Shown here: in pieces, positions 12,590-24,130 of the stretch
Position numbering within the stretch: the stretch's first letter is position 1
How the letters are laid out: each line of letters begins with the position of its first letter
NCBI GenBank assembly: GCA_958295665.1
Contig: OY282558.1
Location: 33,811,045-33,875,044 of the forward strand
Origin: Tipula vernalis
Lineage: Eukaryota > Arthropoda > Insecta > Diptera > Tipulidae
DNA length: 64,000 nt
Direction: 5' to 3'
Translations under genes and position numbers: made by a program
The notes under the pieces: model-generated
Database searches by the model: none
What the model was told of the DNA's origin: nothing
Seen by the model: only the letters and a program-made list of their open reading frames with translations

Positions 12590-14330
12590 TTCATAATTTT
12601 CATCTATAGGCATAAAATCGTATAATGCTAATGATTGACGTCTGTACAAAATTTTATTTACATATGTGTGTTAATAATAAGATGTATGTATGGGTCTTTA
12701 TTATTGTTAGGCGTAAAACTAAAAATCATCGCGTCGTTATTACGCGCGATTATCATTTAACGTTTCGTTTTAATTAAAAATTTAAGTTGTGTTTACAGAA
12801 CTTTTGTTTTCTCTGCTAATTTTGTTTCTAAATAGCCTCAAGCAATGTGTAATGCGCAGACTTTACTAACGTGTGTCGCTCAATTTGTTTATAACTGTAA
12901 TCGTTACTTTAGTAAATACGACTTATCTTAAATTATAAAAATCATAATAAAAAATATTTTGTTGTTATTCATTCATGTTTCAAATAAATTAAGTCCACAC
13001 AACAAATCAATAAAAACACATGAGGTTCAAGACACTTGAAATGATAACACATGATTGTTATCTTAATGATTTCCGTTGTTGTTATGCCAAAAATTATTCA
13101 TTACAAAATTGCTTAGAAATTTCATTCGAAACTTTTATCAGTAAATTGTTCAACCATTTTTGAAGTGTTTAAGCAAAACAGAATGATCAAACGACACAAG
13201 TTTTACAAAATATTGATTTTTAATTGAATTTAAAGGAGGCAAAAACTGTTTTATGCTGGTTAAATCCAGTAACTTTTGATTTGATAAAAGCGGTGATTTT
13301 TGTTTTGTTAATGATTATTTTGTAATCCATTGAAATAATTGTTTTGTGAGATGATCCTATATGTAAAATCCATGATATGTTAAATTGTAGGAATTGTTTT
13401 TAATTCTCTTATCAAAAAAGCGTATTGTTTGTAAAAAAAAATTTGTTTTTCTCCGGTAAACATATTTTCAAACTGCAAAATGGGAAAATTACTGAGTAAA
13501 TAAGAATATTTTGGAAAAATTAAAACAAAATTTTCCATCGGTCATCAAAACCAGAAATCCTATATCCCGACACCAGTTGAAATCGTCTGCCATTTTGGAA
13601 GTTTTTATTGTTAAGAATCCCTCATAACTAAGAGTTTTAGGTGAGACGTAGGAGCCCTGTCAATTTCTAGATGCTTAAGAATAAGTGACGTCTTACTATA
13701 TTTATACCTTTATACTTTATATTTTCATAGCACGAAAGTGAACAAAAAAAATCCGGCGCTGAGTTATCGGCAGACGGTTTCCGTTGATACCAAACTTCTA
13801 ACACTTCAATCAAATCGATCGAAAAATTATCCATCTCGTAATAACTTTATACCGTCTGCCGATAGCTTGTAGACAGGTTACATTAACCACAGAGATAATG
13901 TAAATCGCGAGGCAGACGAGGCTTCGATATCGATTTGAATTCGCCAGATTTTAAGTGGTATAAGTGGTATCGTCGAATTTGAAATAATGGAGATGGATAG
14001 ATGTATGCATAAAAGCATGCCATTCAAGTGACAACAATTTTTAAAATCATTAACGATTAGTGTTTTTACTTCGGTCCACTTTTCTCGACGTTTTGAAAGT
14101 AGCTGAGCCTAAAAAAGCAAAAAAAATGTCCGTCCGTCTGTCTGGATGTCTATTGGTCTGTACCCATGGTATCTCGAGAACCGCTTATTCAATTTAGAAT
14201 TTTTTATTACCAATCTGTTTCTATGGTCAAGGCAGAGATTTGAAAAGCTTTTGGAATCTGTGTGTTAAGAGGGTCGGGTACCTGCCATACTAATTAACCC
14301 AAAATACCTGGTTATAGAAATATTTACAAA
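12590..14330. other. AT-rich spacer with a short inverted repeat and a GTCYGTCTG tract
   Basis: No coding frame is recognised. TATCGGCAGACGGT at 13765-13778 is repeated in inverse at 13851-13864. A GTCCGTCCGTCTGTCTG tract lies near 14129, followed by TATCTCGAGAACCGC, an arrangement seen again near 60.95 kb. Confidence 0.45.
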
Positions 14331-14334
14331 TATT

Positions 14335-14575
14335 TTATATATGCTGGTTTGAATATTGAGTTGGGCGTTTGGGGTTGAGTTGAAGGTTAAGTCAAGGGTC
14401 AATTTGCAGGTTGAGTTGAAGTTGAGTTGGACTTAAGTTAGGGTTGAATTAAGATATAGTGAGCAGTTGGCTAATTTTTATATATGCTGGTTTGAGGATT
14501 GAATTGAAAGGGTTTGCGTTTGGGTAGAGTTGGATTTGGGGTTGGATTAGTGAGCAGTTGAGCAATCTATATAAG
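14335..14575. repeat. Degenerate GTTGAGTT repeat with a longer direct duplication
   Basis: The stretch is built from many copies of GTTGAGTT-like octamers. Two longer copies begin with TATATATGCTGGTTTGA, about 140 bp apart (near 14335 and 14479). AGTGAGCAGTTG also occurs twice. This is low-complexity tandem DNA with no coding sense. Confidence 0.55.
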
Positions 14576-15467
14576 TGAGTGTTTGTATGTATGTATCACA
14601 TATGTGTATGATTTTTAGATTAAGTTCTGGAATATGGCCAAGTACGATGGAACTTGCCTATTTCTCAACCGAATATGATGATATTTGACATCCCAAGTAA
14701 CAATTTGATAGGTAAATTGTCCTAGACAGCAAAAACAAAGCTGTTACAACGTCGTGAAATCCGAAAATTTACACAAATTAAGTTATAAATGTTAGATAGA
14801 TTTTCAATTAATTTTTAAAACGTTGTGGCAATAAAAAAAAGCTAATTAGCTTAAGTTGGATATACGCCATAAAGCAAAACAGTCGGGAGAAAAACAATTT
14901 TGCTGTGGTAATCAACTAAACAAGTAAAACAGCTATAATACTTTATCTATTTTTTTGTGTAATTTTCAAACATATTTGCATTTAATCAAAATTACTGTTA
15001 AAATAACAAAATAGTTAGAAAACAAGTCTAAAAGAAATTTATAAGTAATTTTGAAGGTGGAAAATGACTTTTTCTGCTATGATTATTTACGGATACAAAA
15101 ATCCAATATGCTGACATGCTGTGCGGTCTAAATTTGCGCTTTATGACATAAAATCAAATAAGCCGAATATAATGGCGAACAAACGTTTATATAATTATTT
15201 ATAATTTTATATATTTATTAATTTATTATTTATAATAATTGTAAATAGTGATGAGTCTTGCCAAATGCTCTGTTTGAGAGGCATCTTGCAATTGGCTAGT
15301 ACCAGTTGATGCGGATGGGTGTAACGTAACAGTAAGATTTGGTGGTTTTTCCATTGTTTTTTTTGCGACTATTGATTACATCTTGCATCGAAGGAACATT
15401 TGATATATCTTAATTTTAAAAAATTCATTCAAAAATTAACAAAAATTAACAAAATAATTTGCTTTAC

Positions 15468-15699
15468 TTGCTCTTCGGAAGTGGCTCGTTCTTCTAACCT
15501 TTGCATACCCTGTACTGCCACCTGATACTCAGAATATTTGTCGAGCAAGCGTGCTGGTTCTGAGCACCATAAATTATCGTCTTTTCTCTGTAACCCTTGA
15601 TATTTGAGGAACTCTTTAGTGTCCGGTGGATAATGAACCATACCATTATTTTCGTCTCCTTCAAACCAGCACGCCAGACACACAAATAATTCCTTCTTG
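15468..15699 (-). CDS. Unidentified exon-like segment (possible orphan exon or gene fragment)
   Basis: A minus frame of about 77 codons has balanced, protein-like composition, unlike the AT-rich surroundings: CLACWFEGDENNG, then YPPDTKEFLKYQG, LWCSEPARLLDKY and MQRLEERATSEEQ. It ends at CAA|GTAAAG, a plausible splice donor (exon end 15468), and is preceded by a possible acceptor ending at 15700. About 100 bp downstream another minus frame reads EKPPNLTVTLHPSAST, which may belong to it. I do not recognise the family. It could be an exon of an undetected gene, a duplicated exon or part of an unfamiliar transposon. Confidence 0.4.
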
Positions 15700-15888
15700 C
15701 TTACAGTTTCGAAAAAACAGAAAACGTAATAATCATAACAAACATATTAAATAATACTCTTATAATATTAAATAAACTTAAAATCACTAGAAAAAATATA
15801 CTGTTTCAGTAATTACCGCGTTAATCTGACAATAATGTTGAATGATAAACTACAGAAATCCAACTTGATATGCCAATTAGTTTGGAAA

Positions 15889-16043
15889 AGGAAAAACTGC
15901 TTAACTCAAAGCAAAATTACTTATCTAACAACGAAACTGCTTAACACACAGCGAAATTTATATGAGCAAACTAAACGTGGATAAAAAAGGAAAACTGCTT
16001 AACTCAAATCAAAATTGTTTAACATACAGCAAAACTGCTTAAC
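15889..16043. repeat. Cluster of AAACTGCTTAAC repeats
   Basis: At least four near-identical copies of (A/G)AAACTGCTTAAC lie near 15892, 15933, 15990 and 16031, with a variant at 16011. They are separated by CAAAGCAAAA-like spacers at irregular 20-57 bp steps. The cluster contains no coding frame. Confidence 0.6.
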
Positions 16044-16449
16044 AAACCGCAGAATCTAAATGTGTACTATGTCTAAATTTATAACTAAAACAATGTTGTT
16101 AACCCTCTAGCAGGTATTTCCGCTTTTATTCGGAGCACAGAAAACATGAATAATAAATAGAAAATTATTATTTGCTGTTAAAAATATTATAGGTGTATGT
16201 GCGTTAATGGTTATTATTTGCGTAATTCAAACACTTCAGTTAAATATTTATGTGAACAAAATTGGGCAGACAAATATTTAATTGTCGCGTCACAATGTCC
16301 AAGTACGCTAAATGTTAATAGTACTTGGGAGGAGTACTTCGAGTGCAAAGAGCTAAGAATGTAAAATGTAGAAAACATCGATACGTCGTGAACATTTCGG
16401 TGAATAAATCACTATCAAGATACTGGGTGTTATTTAAACGTATATATGT

Positions 16450-16608
16450 TTAAATCTCTAAATCAAAAATGAAATATATCTGGAAAAATTTATGAGCATT
16501 AGGCTCGACCGGAAAAACACTCCATACTAAATAATAAATTTGGCCTTGCACCTTAATTGTTGGCATAAAGCCACTTTCTGTGATTTGTTTTACCATAAAG
16601 GAAGTCAT
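16450..16608 (-). pseudogene. Helitron replicase N-terminal domain fragment
   Basis: A 52-codon minus frame starts MTSFMVKQ and continues FMPTIKVQGQIYYLVWSVFP, then HKFFQIYF. This is the Helitron_like_N signature (family form MTSFG...KVQGQIYHL.GSLLP...FLQIYF). Upstream bases still encode NSAFQ before the MTSF, as in full Helitron proteins. The HUH nuclease and helicase regions that should follow are missing; a TAA ends the frame at 16450. It is a relic of a rolling-circle transposon. The family call is by motif only. Confidence 0.75.
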
Positions 16609-16796
16609 CTGAAATGCACTGTTCTACGACCGAACGTTCTTATGAAATTCTTTGTATTTTGAGAGAATAATGGTACCGGTGGTGGTTGTATCAGGTATAA
16701 CCTAACTTTTCCATTTTGACAACATATGCCCTGCTGACTCTTCTTTCTATTTTAGGGCAAAACATTTTGTACTTACTATGGACATTGATCCTAAAT

Positions 16797-17039
16797 TTAC
16801 ATAGAGAAATCATTTATGTAATCTATATTAGGATTATAGTTGAATGCCGGTAATATTTTATTAATCCATTGATAGGGATTTTGTAACAAATTGTTAATGA
16901 CTATGCTCTCCATGGATAAATCTCGCGTAATTAAAAGTGGTGGTTCAATTACTCATCGTAAAGCTTGACTTTCTCGGTTTGCCTTAAGAGTGCATTGTAA
17001 TAAGGCAAGGGTATGTTGTGCAGGTTCGATAAGCATCTG
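16797..17039 (-). pseudogene. Unrecognised protein-like frame with one internal stop
   Basis: A minus frame reads QMLIEPAQHTLALLQCTLKA, has a TGA at 16955-16953, then continues VIEPPLLITRDLSMES and NLLQNPYQWINKILP to a TAA at 16799. Composition is protein-like on both sides of the single stop, which suggests a decayed coding sequence. It lies upstream of the Helitron fragment but in another frame, and its family is unknown to me. Confidence 0.35.
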
Positions 17040-17281
17040 CGTGAATGCTTTCTTCTAGAGTTTACGTTTTAGAAATGTTTCCAAGCATGCTTGAGAGGAT
17101 TCTAAGAGGTTTCTGTGAAAGGACTATGACACATTTTGAAACCACGCATTCCAGCCAATACCTCATAAATGAATGTCTTCTTCTTCTTCTTAACATTGTT
17201 AAACTGCATAGCAGACACACACACATAAAATTTAAATCACAAGTTCACAACCAACAAAAAGACTATAATACAACAATGTGA

Positions 17282-18900
17282 TCGCTTTCTTATACCATGA
17301 TAGTCAAGAAAATTTCGGTTTTTTTACTTTATACTTCTGTTTCATGTTTTTAACGTGCCACAACTGGGAAGTGGTGTTGTTAAAGTAACAATTTATGAAC
17401 CGACTAAGACCTTTCGTACGGCATGGGTCTCATAAGTGTACAGTACTTCAGGCCAGATTAACCGATAATCGATTGTTAGTAACCCTGAAGTTTTCATTAT
17501 TTTTAAACAAGTGACGAGTTGAAGTAGAGGCTCAAAATGCCCAATAAGAAAAAATTGTTGCGAACAATGTATTCTGTAATTTTTCCAGAGGCAAACAAAG
17601 ATTAGAAAAAAAATGAGTCGAAATTAAAATTTGCTTAGTTTATTGATCGGGTAGCCGCATATTTCCTTTGGGTATACTGAAACATTCTAGACTTTACAGA
17701 AAGTATAGCAATAACAGATACAAGATTGACCCTAATTTGGAAATTATTTGTATATTTTGAATAATTTGTTGATTCTGAGCAAAAAACATTGTTTTGTTTA
17801 GTTGGAAAAGAGATGAAAGCCAAATATGTATTTACAAATTGCCAAAGATGATAACCTTTGATTTGTATTTTACAGTGAAATAAACATTTCCAATGAGAAA
17901 ACATCAATCATGTTTTTTTTTTGTTAATCGTATATAATCTTATTATTTGTAAGAAAAAAAAAACGCCAATTTGACGACATTCATTTTATATTCTGGTTAC
18001 AAATTACTGATAGCAATATTAAAATTTCCGAAACACACTTACGAGTTTACGATATTTCTTAGTATTCTTATGTAAAACTAAATTCATACTTTGCCTTGGA
18101 AATTAATACAATTTTGTTTCAAGAAAATTAAAATACGGTCAAATGCGTGTCTGCTGTCGTTCACGAAAAACCTTGTTAGTCACTTTAAATGAAAATGACA
18201 AGTTGCAAAAAAAAAAAAAAAAAAAAATTATAAATAAATCCGCTTTTAGACGATTCGGATTCTGCAGATACACGAGACAGTTTTGTTATCCCCCGAAAAA
18301 TATCTATTTTCGTAATGTTGAATGAAATTATTTGGAATCTGCGCTTGATTCAATATTTTGAGTTTAATTTTACTTTCAGGTGAATCATAACAGTTTATAG
18401 TATTTTTTGTGGCAACCGAGCGGCCGCGGCCTATTTGTGTAACGACATTGAGTCACGATTAAAGAAATGACAATTTAGATGAATAAACGCTACATATAAT
18501 AAAAGATGATAAATATCCTAAGTTAAGATTATAAAGTTTTGGAAAACTACATACTCATATCTAATCAAAACGACATTACTCATTACACAATAAGATATAA
18601 TATGTACATCTCGTTAAAAAGACACTAAACGATCCATCGATTCGTGTAAAAAATAAAATTCAAACGTTTTTATATACCTTTAAGTATCTATACAACGTAT
18701 GTATTTTTACATTTACTTATAAAAACGATAAGTCGTTTCCAAGAAAATTTCATAAATGAAAAAAAAATACAGAACACAATTTCGGGTAAATCCGGAATTT
18801 CGTTGGAAAAAATACACAACGTTTTTATTTTTTTCATTTCTACATTTTATATGAAGATAATGAAGTTCGTATTAAATTTATATTTCTACAAACAGAATTT
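17282..18900. other. Upstream flank of Gadd45, AT-rich
   Basis: No gene recognised. There is an A run of about 22 near 18207 and an isolated GC-rich patch with GCGGCCGC near 18421. This patch stands out from its AT-rich surroundings and lies about 0.5 kb upstream of the Gadd45 TATA box. Confidence 0.4.
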
Positions 18901-18918
18901 TTTAGGTGGGGATACTTG

Positions 18919-18954
18919 TATATAAATACCACACGCGTCAATTACGAGTCATTG
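18919..18954 (+). promoter_or_regulatory. TATA-type core promoter for Gadd45
   Basis: TATATAAATA at 18919-18928 is followed about 30 bp downstream by TCATTG (18949-18954), which resembles the arthropod initiator. This places transcription start near 18951 and gives an uninterrupted 5' leader of about 290 nt to the ATG at 19240. A TATA box fits a sharply inducible stress gene. The start site is inferred. Confidence 0.6.
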
Positions 18955-19239
18955 TGAAATAAAACGTTGTATAGAAATATCGTATAATAATACAAACTGA
19001 ATAAAATAATTACAGAGCTAATATATCAACAAAAAATATTACTGGTTTTGTAAAAAAACCTTGAGAACACATTATTGGATTATCAGTGAACTAATTAAAT
19101 ATCAAAACAAATAATAATTGTGTAATAATATTAATAAAAAAAAATATTTTTAAAAGTTTTTTGAACTTTGGTTGAATAAATAATCAAACTGGCAACTCAA
19201 GTGATTTCATACGCAAGTGTTTTGAATAATTTTAACAAT

Positions 19240-19781
19240 ATGGTTATAGAAGAAAATTTATGTGAAGATAAAATGCCACAAAAGAAAATGAGTATTGGGT
19301 GTACAGTGAAATCAGCTCTTCTAAGAGCACAAGTTGAATCTCGTGTTATTACTGGATTATCGGCAGCCGTAAAAAGTTTAGCAAAAGCACCAACAAGTGC
19401 TTTATTTTGCTTTATTGCTCCACCAAAAGCGGGCGATACAGCTACACATATGCATGAAGTATTACTTCAAGCTTATTGTTTCGAAAACGATATCTATATT
19501 ATCAAGGTAATTTTATTTAAAAAATATTCTTAACCTAAAACATAAAGACTAATATTTTTTTTTTTTTATTTTTTTATTATGAATTACAGGTTGATAGTTC
19601 TGATAAACTCAGTCGAATTATTGGATCATCAGTACTAGAATCGTGTGCCTTGGTTCAAAGAACTTGGGATAATAACAGTGAAACAGAAGTAGTCTCCAAT
19701 GTAGAAAACATGTTGATTGATTATTGTGAAGAATATTGGGATGCTCCAAAACAACCCGTGATTAAATTACCAGAATCGTGA
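19240..19781 (+). CDS. Gadd45: GADD45-family stress sensor
   Basis: Two exons, 19240-19506 and 19590-19781, are joined at AAG|GTAATT and TTACAG|GTT in phase 0. The product is 152 aa, close to the 150-165 aa usual for the family. Family landmarks are an early cysteine/leucine helix (SIGCTVKSALLRAQ), SALFCFIAPPK, HMHEVLLQAYCFENDIYI and, across the junction, IIKVDSSDKL. Exon 2 carries CALVQRTWD and an acidic tail. The ATG at 19240 is chosen because it is the first in frame; a TAA lies upstream at 19177 and the upstream GTG is not needed. GADD45 proteins have an L7Ae-like fold and bind and activate the MEKK4/MTK1 kinase to drive JNK and p38. Drosophila has one such gene. Regulation is probably transcriptional from the TATA promoter upstream. 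Confidence 0.93.
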
Positions 19782-20233
19782 ATCGATTAAAGAGAACATC
19801 CAGAATTCAAAGAGGGAACTCTTAATGGATTGAATTTTTGATTTAATTATCTTGAATATTTTTCAAGTTATAATATTGTACATAAAATAACCAAATTAGT
19901 TATGCAAATGGATTATTGAATAATTGATACGACGTTATTTTGAATGGCAATAATTATAAAAAATAAGATGCGAATGAATTTCATTTTTAAATTCATTTTT
20001 CGCACAAAGAAATGCATTCCAACACAAAATATAAATAAACAAACAATATTTTAAATTGTAAATAATAAATATTAGTGAAGTGTGATAGTACTAAGGTGTT
20101 ATTTAAGAACGGAAATATAATTTGCTAAGAAGATTTATGTAAAAGTGAGGGAAACTTATAAATTAAGATGATTTAGATTTTGTAAACCAAAATTTTATGA
20201 GATTATGTAAATTGAATTACATGAAGAAAAAAT

Positions 20234-20257
20234 AATAAAAATTAATAAAATAATAAA
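20234..20257 (+). terminator. Polyadenylation signals of Gadd45
   Basis: Three AATAAA hexamers lie at 20234, 20244 and 20252, followed by a T-rich stretch. They would give a 3' UTR of about 480 nt. Earlier AATAAA-like sites near 20030 and 20065 could serve shorter forms. Confidence 0.5.
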
Positions 20258-20269
20258 TACAATTTTTTA

Positions 20270-21500
20270 TTTCCCTTCCAAATTAATTTGCCACAGTCCC
20301 AAAGTCATTCATGAAAATATCAACCAAAAAAAAAAGTGAAACGGAAAAGAAAGTTTGCGTTATTAAAACTTTACAAATAAAATCAAGTCTCCATTCATAA
20401 ATATAAACGTCGGGATCATATAGAATTTGTTTAATTTGGAATTAGTCAAACTGAAGACTAGGTAGCGTGGGAGAGTATGGCTAGGAAACTGGGGGCTCAT
20501 CTTAAACAAGTGAAACATAAAAAAAACGTTGTATTTTTATACGACAATAAATGCAATTATTGTCAAAAAATTTGGTACATATTTTTCAAATTTCATTGAA
20601 TTTTCATTAGATGTCTGCATTGTTTGTTTTCGGCAAGTATTATTCAAATAATATTTTTTTTTTTGAGCACCAATACTAAAATTAAATATGTATGTATAAA
20701 TCTTCAAATTCTATCTAATCCATTAATATGTTTCAAGTAAACGTGAAACAAGTAACTTAGCATGATCGTCACATACGAGTACATAAGCTGTTAGTTAATA
20801 TTTAAAATAACTTCTTTACATACTAATGTTCGTCTGCGATACTGTTGCAAGCCAAATAACAATCACAATTCGAACTGCTTTCGAGCACGTTCTGGAACAC
20901 CAATTAAGATATTCAACTTCTTTGGTTATGTTACAAGAACTACAAAGGTAACCTTTCTGGATATAGCGGAAGCCTTTAGTAATTTGATACCGGTAAACAA
21001 TAACTCGGGCACTTTCGAATCTAAGGGTGGATGGATAACTCAGTGACTGGTTAGTCACTATAATATGTAAACTACAAACATTTAGGCGTAAATAATATAA
21101 TAAAGCTTACAAATAAATAAAGCTCATAATAGCATAACTCTAGGGGTAAAAGAAAAATGTAAAGCTTACAAAATTAAATTCATACAAACAACAAACAGAT
21201 GATGACAAAACAAAAAATTAGCGTTACGATATAAATAGTTACAGTTAGTAATTGATAATCAAAGTGTTGTTAGTAATAAATTTGATATTTTTTTTAAAAA
21301 TGCTGCCAATGGCTTTATTCTTGAACCTTTCTACAAAAGAAACTAACAAGAAGTATTCAAACTTTAACCTAAAATTATTACAATTTGAAGTATTAACCAA
21401 TGTTAATACTTATTGTTAGCGCTCACAATTTAATTAATTGGGATTATACTTGTATGTGTAACATAAACATTTAATAAATTTATAGGTTCATCAGTCCGAG
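20270..21500. other. Spacer between Gadd45 and the retroelement composite
   Basis: AT-rich with no recognised gene. An 80-codon minus frame at 21058-20816 has no known motif and is not called. Confidence 0.4.
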
Positions 21501-21559
21501 TGGATCTGTTTTTCTTAGTCGCCTAAATCGCGGTAATTCTAGCATATCTTTGGTCAATT

Positions 21560-24130
21560 CGTTTGGATGTGGTTCTAGTTATGAGTAATATTTCGAACTG
21601 AATTCTTTAATTGTTTCTTTAATGGTTTTAATTCCAAGGTCGTCGTGTATATTACTATTTCGAATATACCATGGAGCATTCGTAGTACTGCGAAGTATTA
21701 TCGCTTGGGTTCATTGGAGGAGTTCTCTGTTTGACAAGCTAATGGATCCCCATAACTGAATACTGGTATGTCTATACCGTACGTGGGCTTGATTATCGCT
21801 TTCCATAGTAAAACTTTGCTGTTTAATGACAACTGAAATTTTCTTCCCATCAGCCAATACATTTTAGAAAACATCATTTGTATTTGGTTGCGCTTTGCTT
21901 CAATACATTATTTCCACGTCAGCCTTCTATCCAGTTGTACACCTAAGTATTTGAGCTTGGTTTCTTGAGAAATATTTATTCGTTTTATCGTCAGGTGGGC
22001 TGGTGCGTTTCTTCAGCGTGAATAAAACGTGTGTTGATTTATTTTCGTTCACTTTTATTAGCCTTAGATTCTGTAATTCCTTTGACGTAGTTACGGGAAT
22101 ATTGTGTGACGCCAGAATGGCTGTATCATCGGCAAATGTTGATATTATTACTTTGTTGGTTACAGATAAATCGGCAGTGTTCAACAAGTATAATATTGGT
22201 CCTAGGACGCTACTTTGTGGGAAACCTGCTTTTATATCATATAAGCAAGTAGTTGCACTATTTTGTTTAACCATGTATTGCCTTTCAAGAAGATAGATTC
22301 CCAGAACCGAGTGAAATTTCTTAGGTAAAAGTTCTTTAATTTTGTATTAGTCCATCGTGCCAAACTTTATCAGAGGTTGTGCGATATCCAAGAAGAAAGC
22401 AGAACAATATTTATTTTCCTAGAAGGTGCTTTTGATTGCATTTACTGTGCACTTGCTCTATGGTACCATGTTTATTTCGAAACCCAAATTGATGGTCTGG
22501 AATAATGTGGCACATTTCTAACACTGGTTTCAGTTGCGTAAGTAACATTTTTTCGAATAGCTTTAATACTATGGGCAGCGTGCTTTTTCAACGATATGAT
22601 GAAATTGCTGTTTCATTTTTTCCAGCTTTGTGCCATTGTAACTTATTTATTTACAAAATTTTTGAAAGAGCAGCTCTATACTTAAAGCTTATTCGTAACA
22701 GATCGTACAAGCTGAGCATAAAGTCTGGTCATACATATAAGATATAATTCAATTTGCTCGGGTAGCACGAAATGATTTGTTTCCTCTTGTGGTACGAATA
22801 CTGTCGTTAGATGAACAGCAAAAGCATTGTTTTTTCTTTATCGCTTCCCGCCTAATCCCCAGGTGGAAGTCTGATCGGTGGATTCGAGTTTGTTGGTTTT
22901 TTTAAATTTTTTGTTGCCTGCGGTTACAAAGCGTAACATGTCCCTTCGGTTGCCGAGAATTCACTTAAATAATTCTGGACGGTCTGGTTTCCTTCTTCCC
23001 CCAAAGCAACGGTCTTAATAGCTCGATTTAATTACCTTTCCAATGTCGGTAATTTTGTTTGTTGCCATTGACGGTGAATATTTCGTTTTTTTCTGGATAA
23101 GTTCCTAAATATTATGTGACAGTTTGTTAATTTTTTCAGAACTAGTTATGACGGGTGTAAGGTGTGACCTATTCAGCTGATAACGCAAAGGCATTTTTTA
23201 AAGTTTCTGCTGCCGCATCAATATCTGCTAGTGTGATAAGAGGAATATTCAGTAGACAATTTTGTTTGTTTAGATAGTCTCCTATTGATCGTGATCCCAA
23301 TTAATTCGCTTGTTTGTAAGACGTTTCGGAATTTCTGTTCTTAAAGCGTCGGTAGTCACTGTTACTATTACCGGTGAGCAATCGGAAGACAGATCATAGT
23401 ATCAAGACGGCAGTGCCACCGTGTGCTTTTCCGAACGAGTGTTGGGTGTCGTATACTGAATATATGTCAATTTTAAAAAAGGTTTTATTCTTGAAGCGTG
23501 TTTCTGATATTAGTGTTGTGAAAGACTATTCCCATTCCAAATACCTATTTTTAGGACAGCGTAATTTTGGTTTTTGACGATAATTTACATTATTGTGTTC
23601 ATATTTTACATCATTATGCTCATTTGTTTCTCCATCATCATGAAACTTTGGATTTAGTTTGTTTACCGTTGCATGAATTGAGACTGCTTCTTCAATAAAA
23701 TTAACTTTTGGTTTCGGAGCGGCACCTTTCAGAATGTTTGCTTATAAGATCCCAGATTGCGCAAAACTGTTGGCATTTGTCCCCAAATTTCCGGTTTCTT
23801 GAACAATTGAAGTTCTTGGCTTCAAAGTACTTTGGTTGTAATTTGCCTTGAGCAACCTTTGCTTACGCTTACGCTTTAAATCAAAGTAGACTGGGCAACT
23901 TTCATAAGTTGCGGTGTGATTTTCGCCACAGTTACAACAGCGTTTTACTGTAGGATCATTTTTCACCTTGTTGCACTGTTTCGAATCGGTCTTTATTGTT
24001 TCACCACATATAACACAAACTTCTTGTAAGGCACCATAAGCTTTGGTGTGGCCGTATTGTTGCCACTTGACGCACTGAACTGGTCCAGTCCTCTTTTTGG
24101 GTTCCTCAGCCGTGATCTTGCGATAAAGTA
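21560..24130 (-). mobile_element. Degenerate jockey-type LINE (ORF1 zinc-knuckle part plus ORF2)
   Basis: Minus-strand order is as in jockey. ORF1 cysteine motifs lie at about 24070-23880 (CVICGE, then CCNCGENHTATYESCPVY). ORF2 pieces include IPDHQFGFR...HGTIEQVH near 22510-22440, and an RT block at about 22250-22120 with KAGFPQSSVLGPILY and TFADDTAILASH. Frames shift repeatedly and several stops are present, so this copy is dead. Its 5' end is not free: at about 24130 the frame runs straight into an LTR-type gag. No poly(A) tail was found at the low-coordinate end. Confidence 0.8.

Noticed and set aside
22003..22296. Plus-strand 97-codon frame
   Set aside because: It is antisense to the jockey reverse transcriptase remnant.
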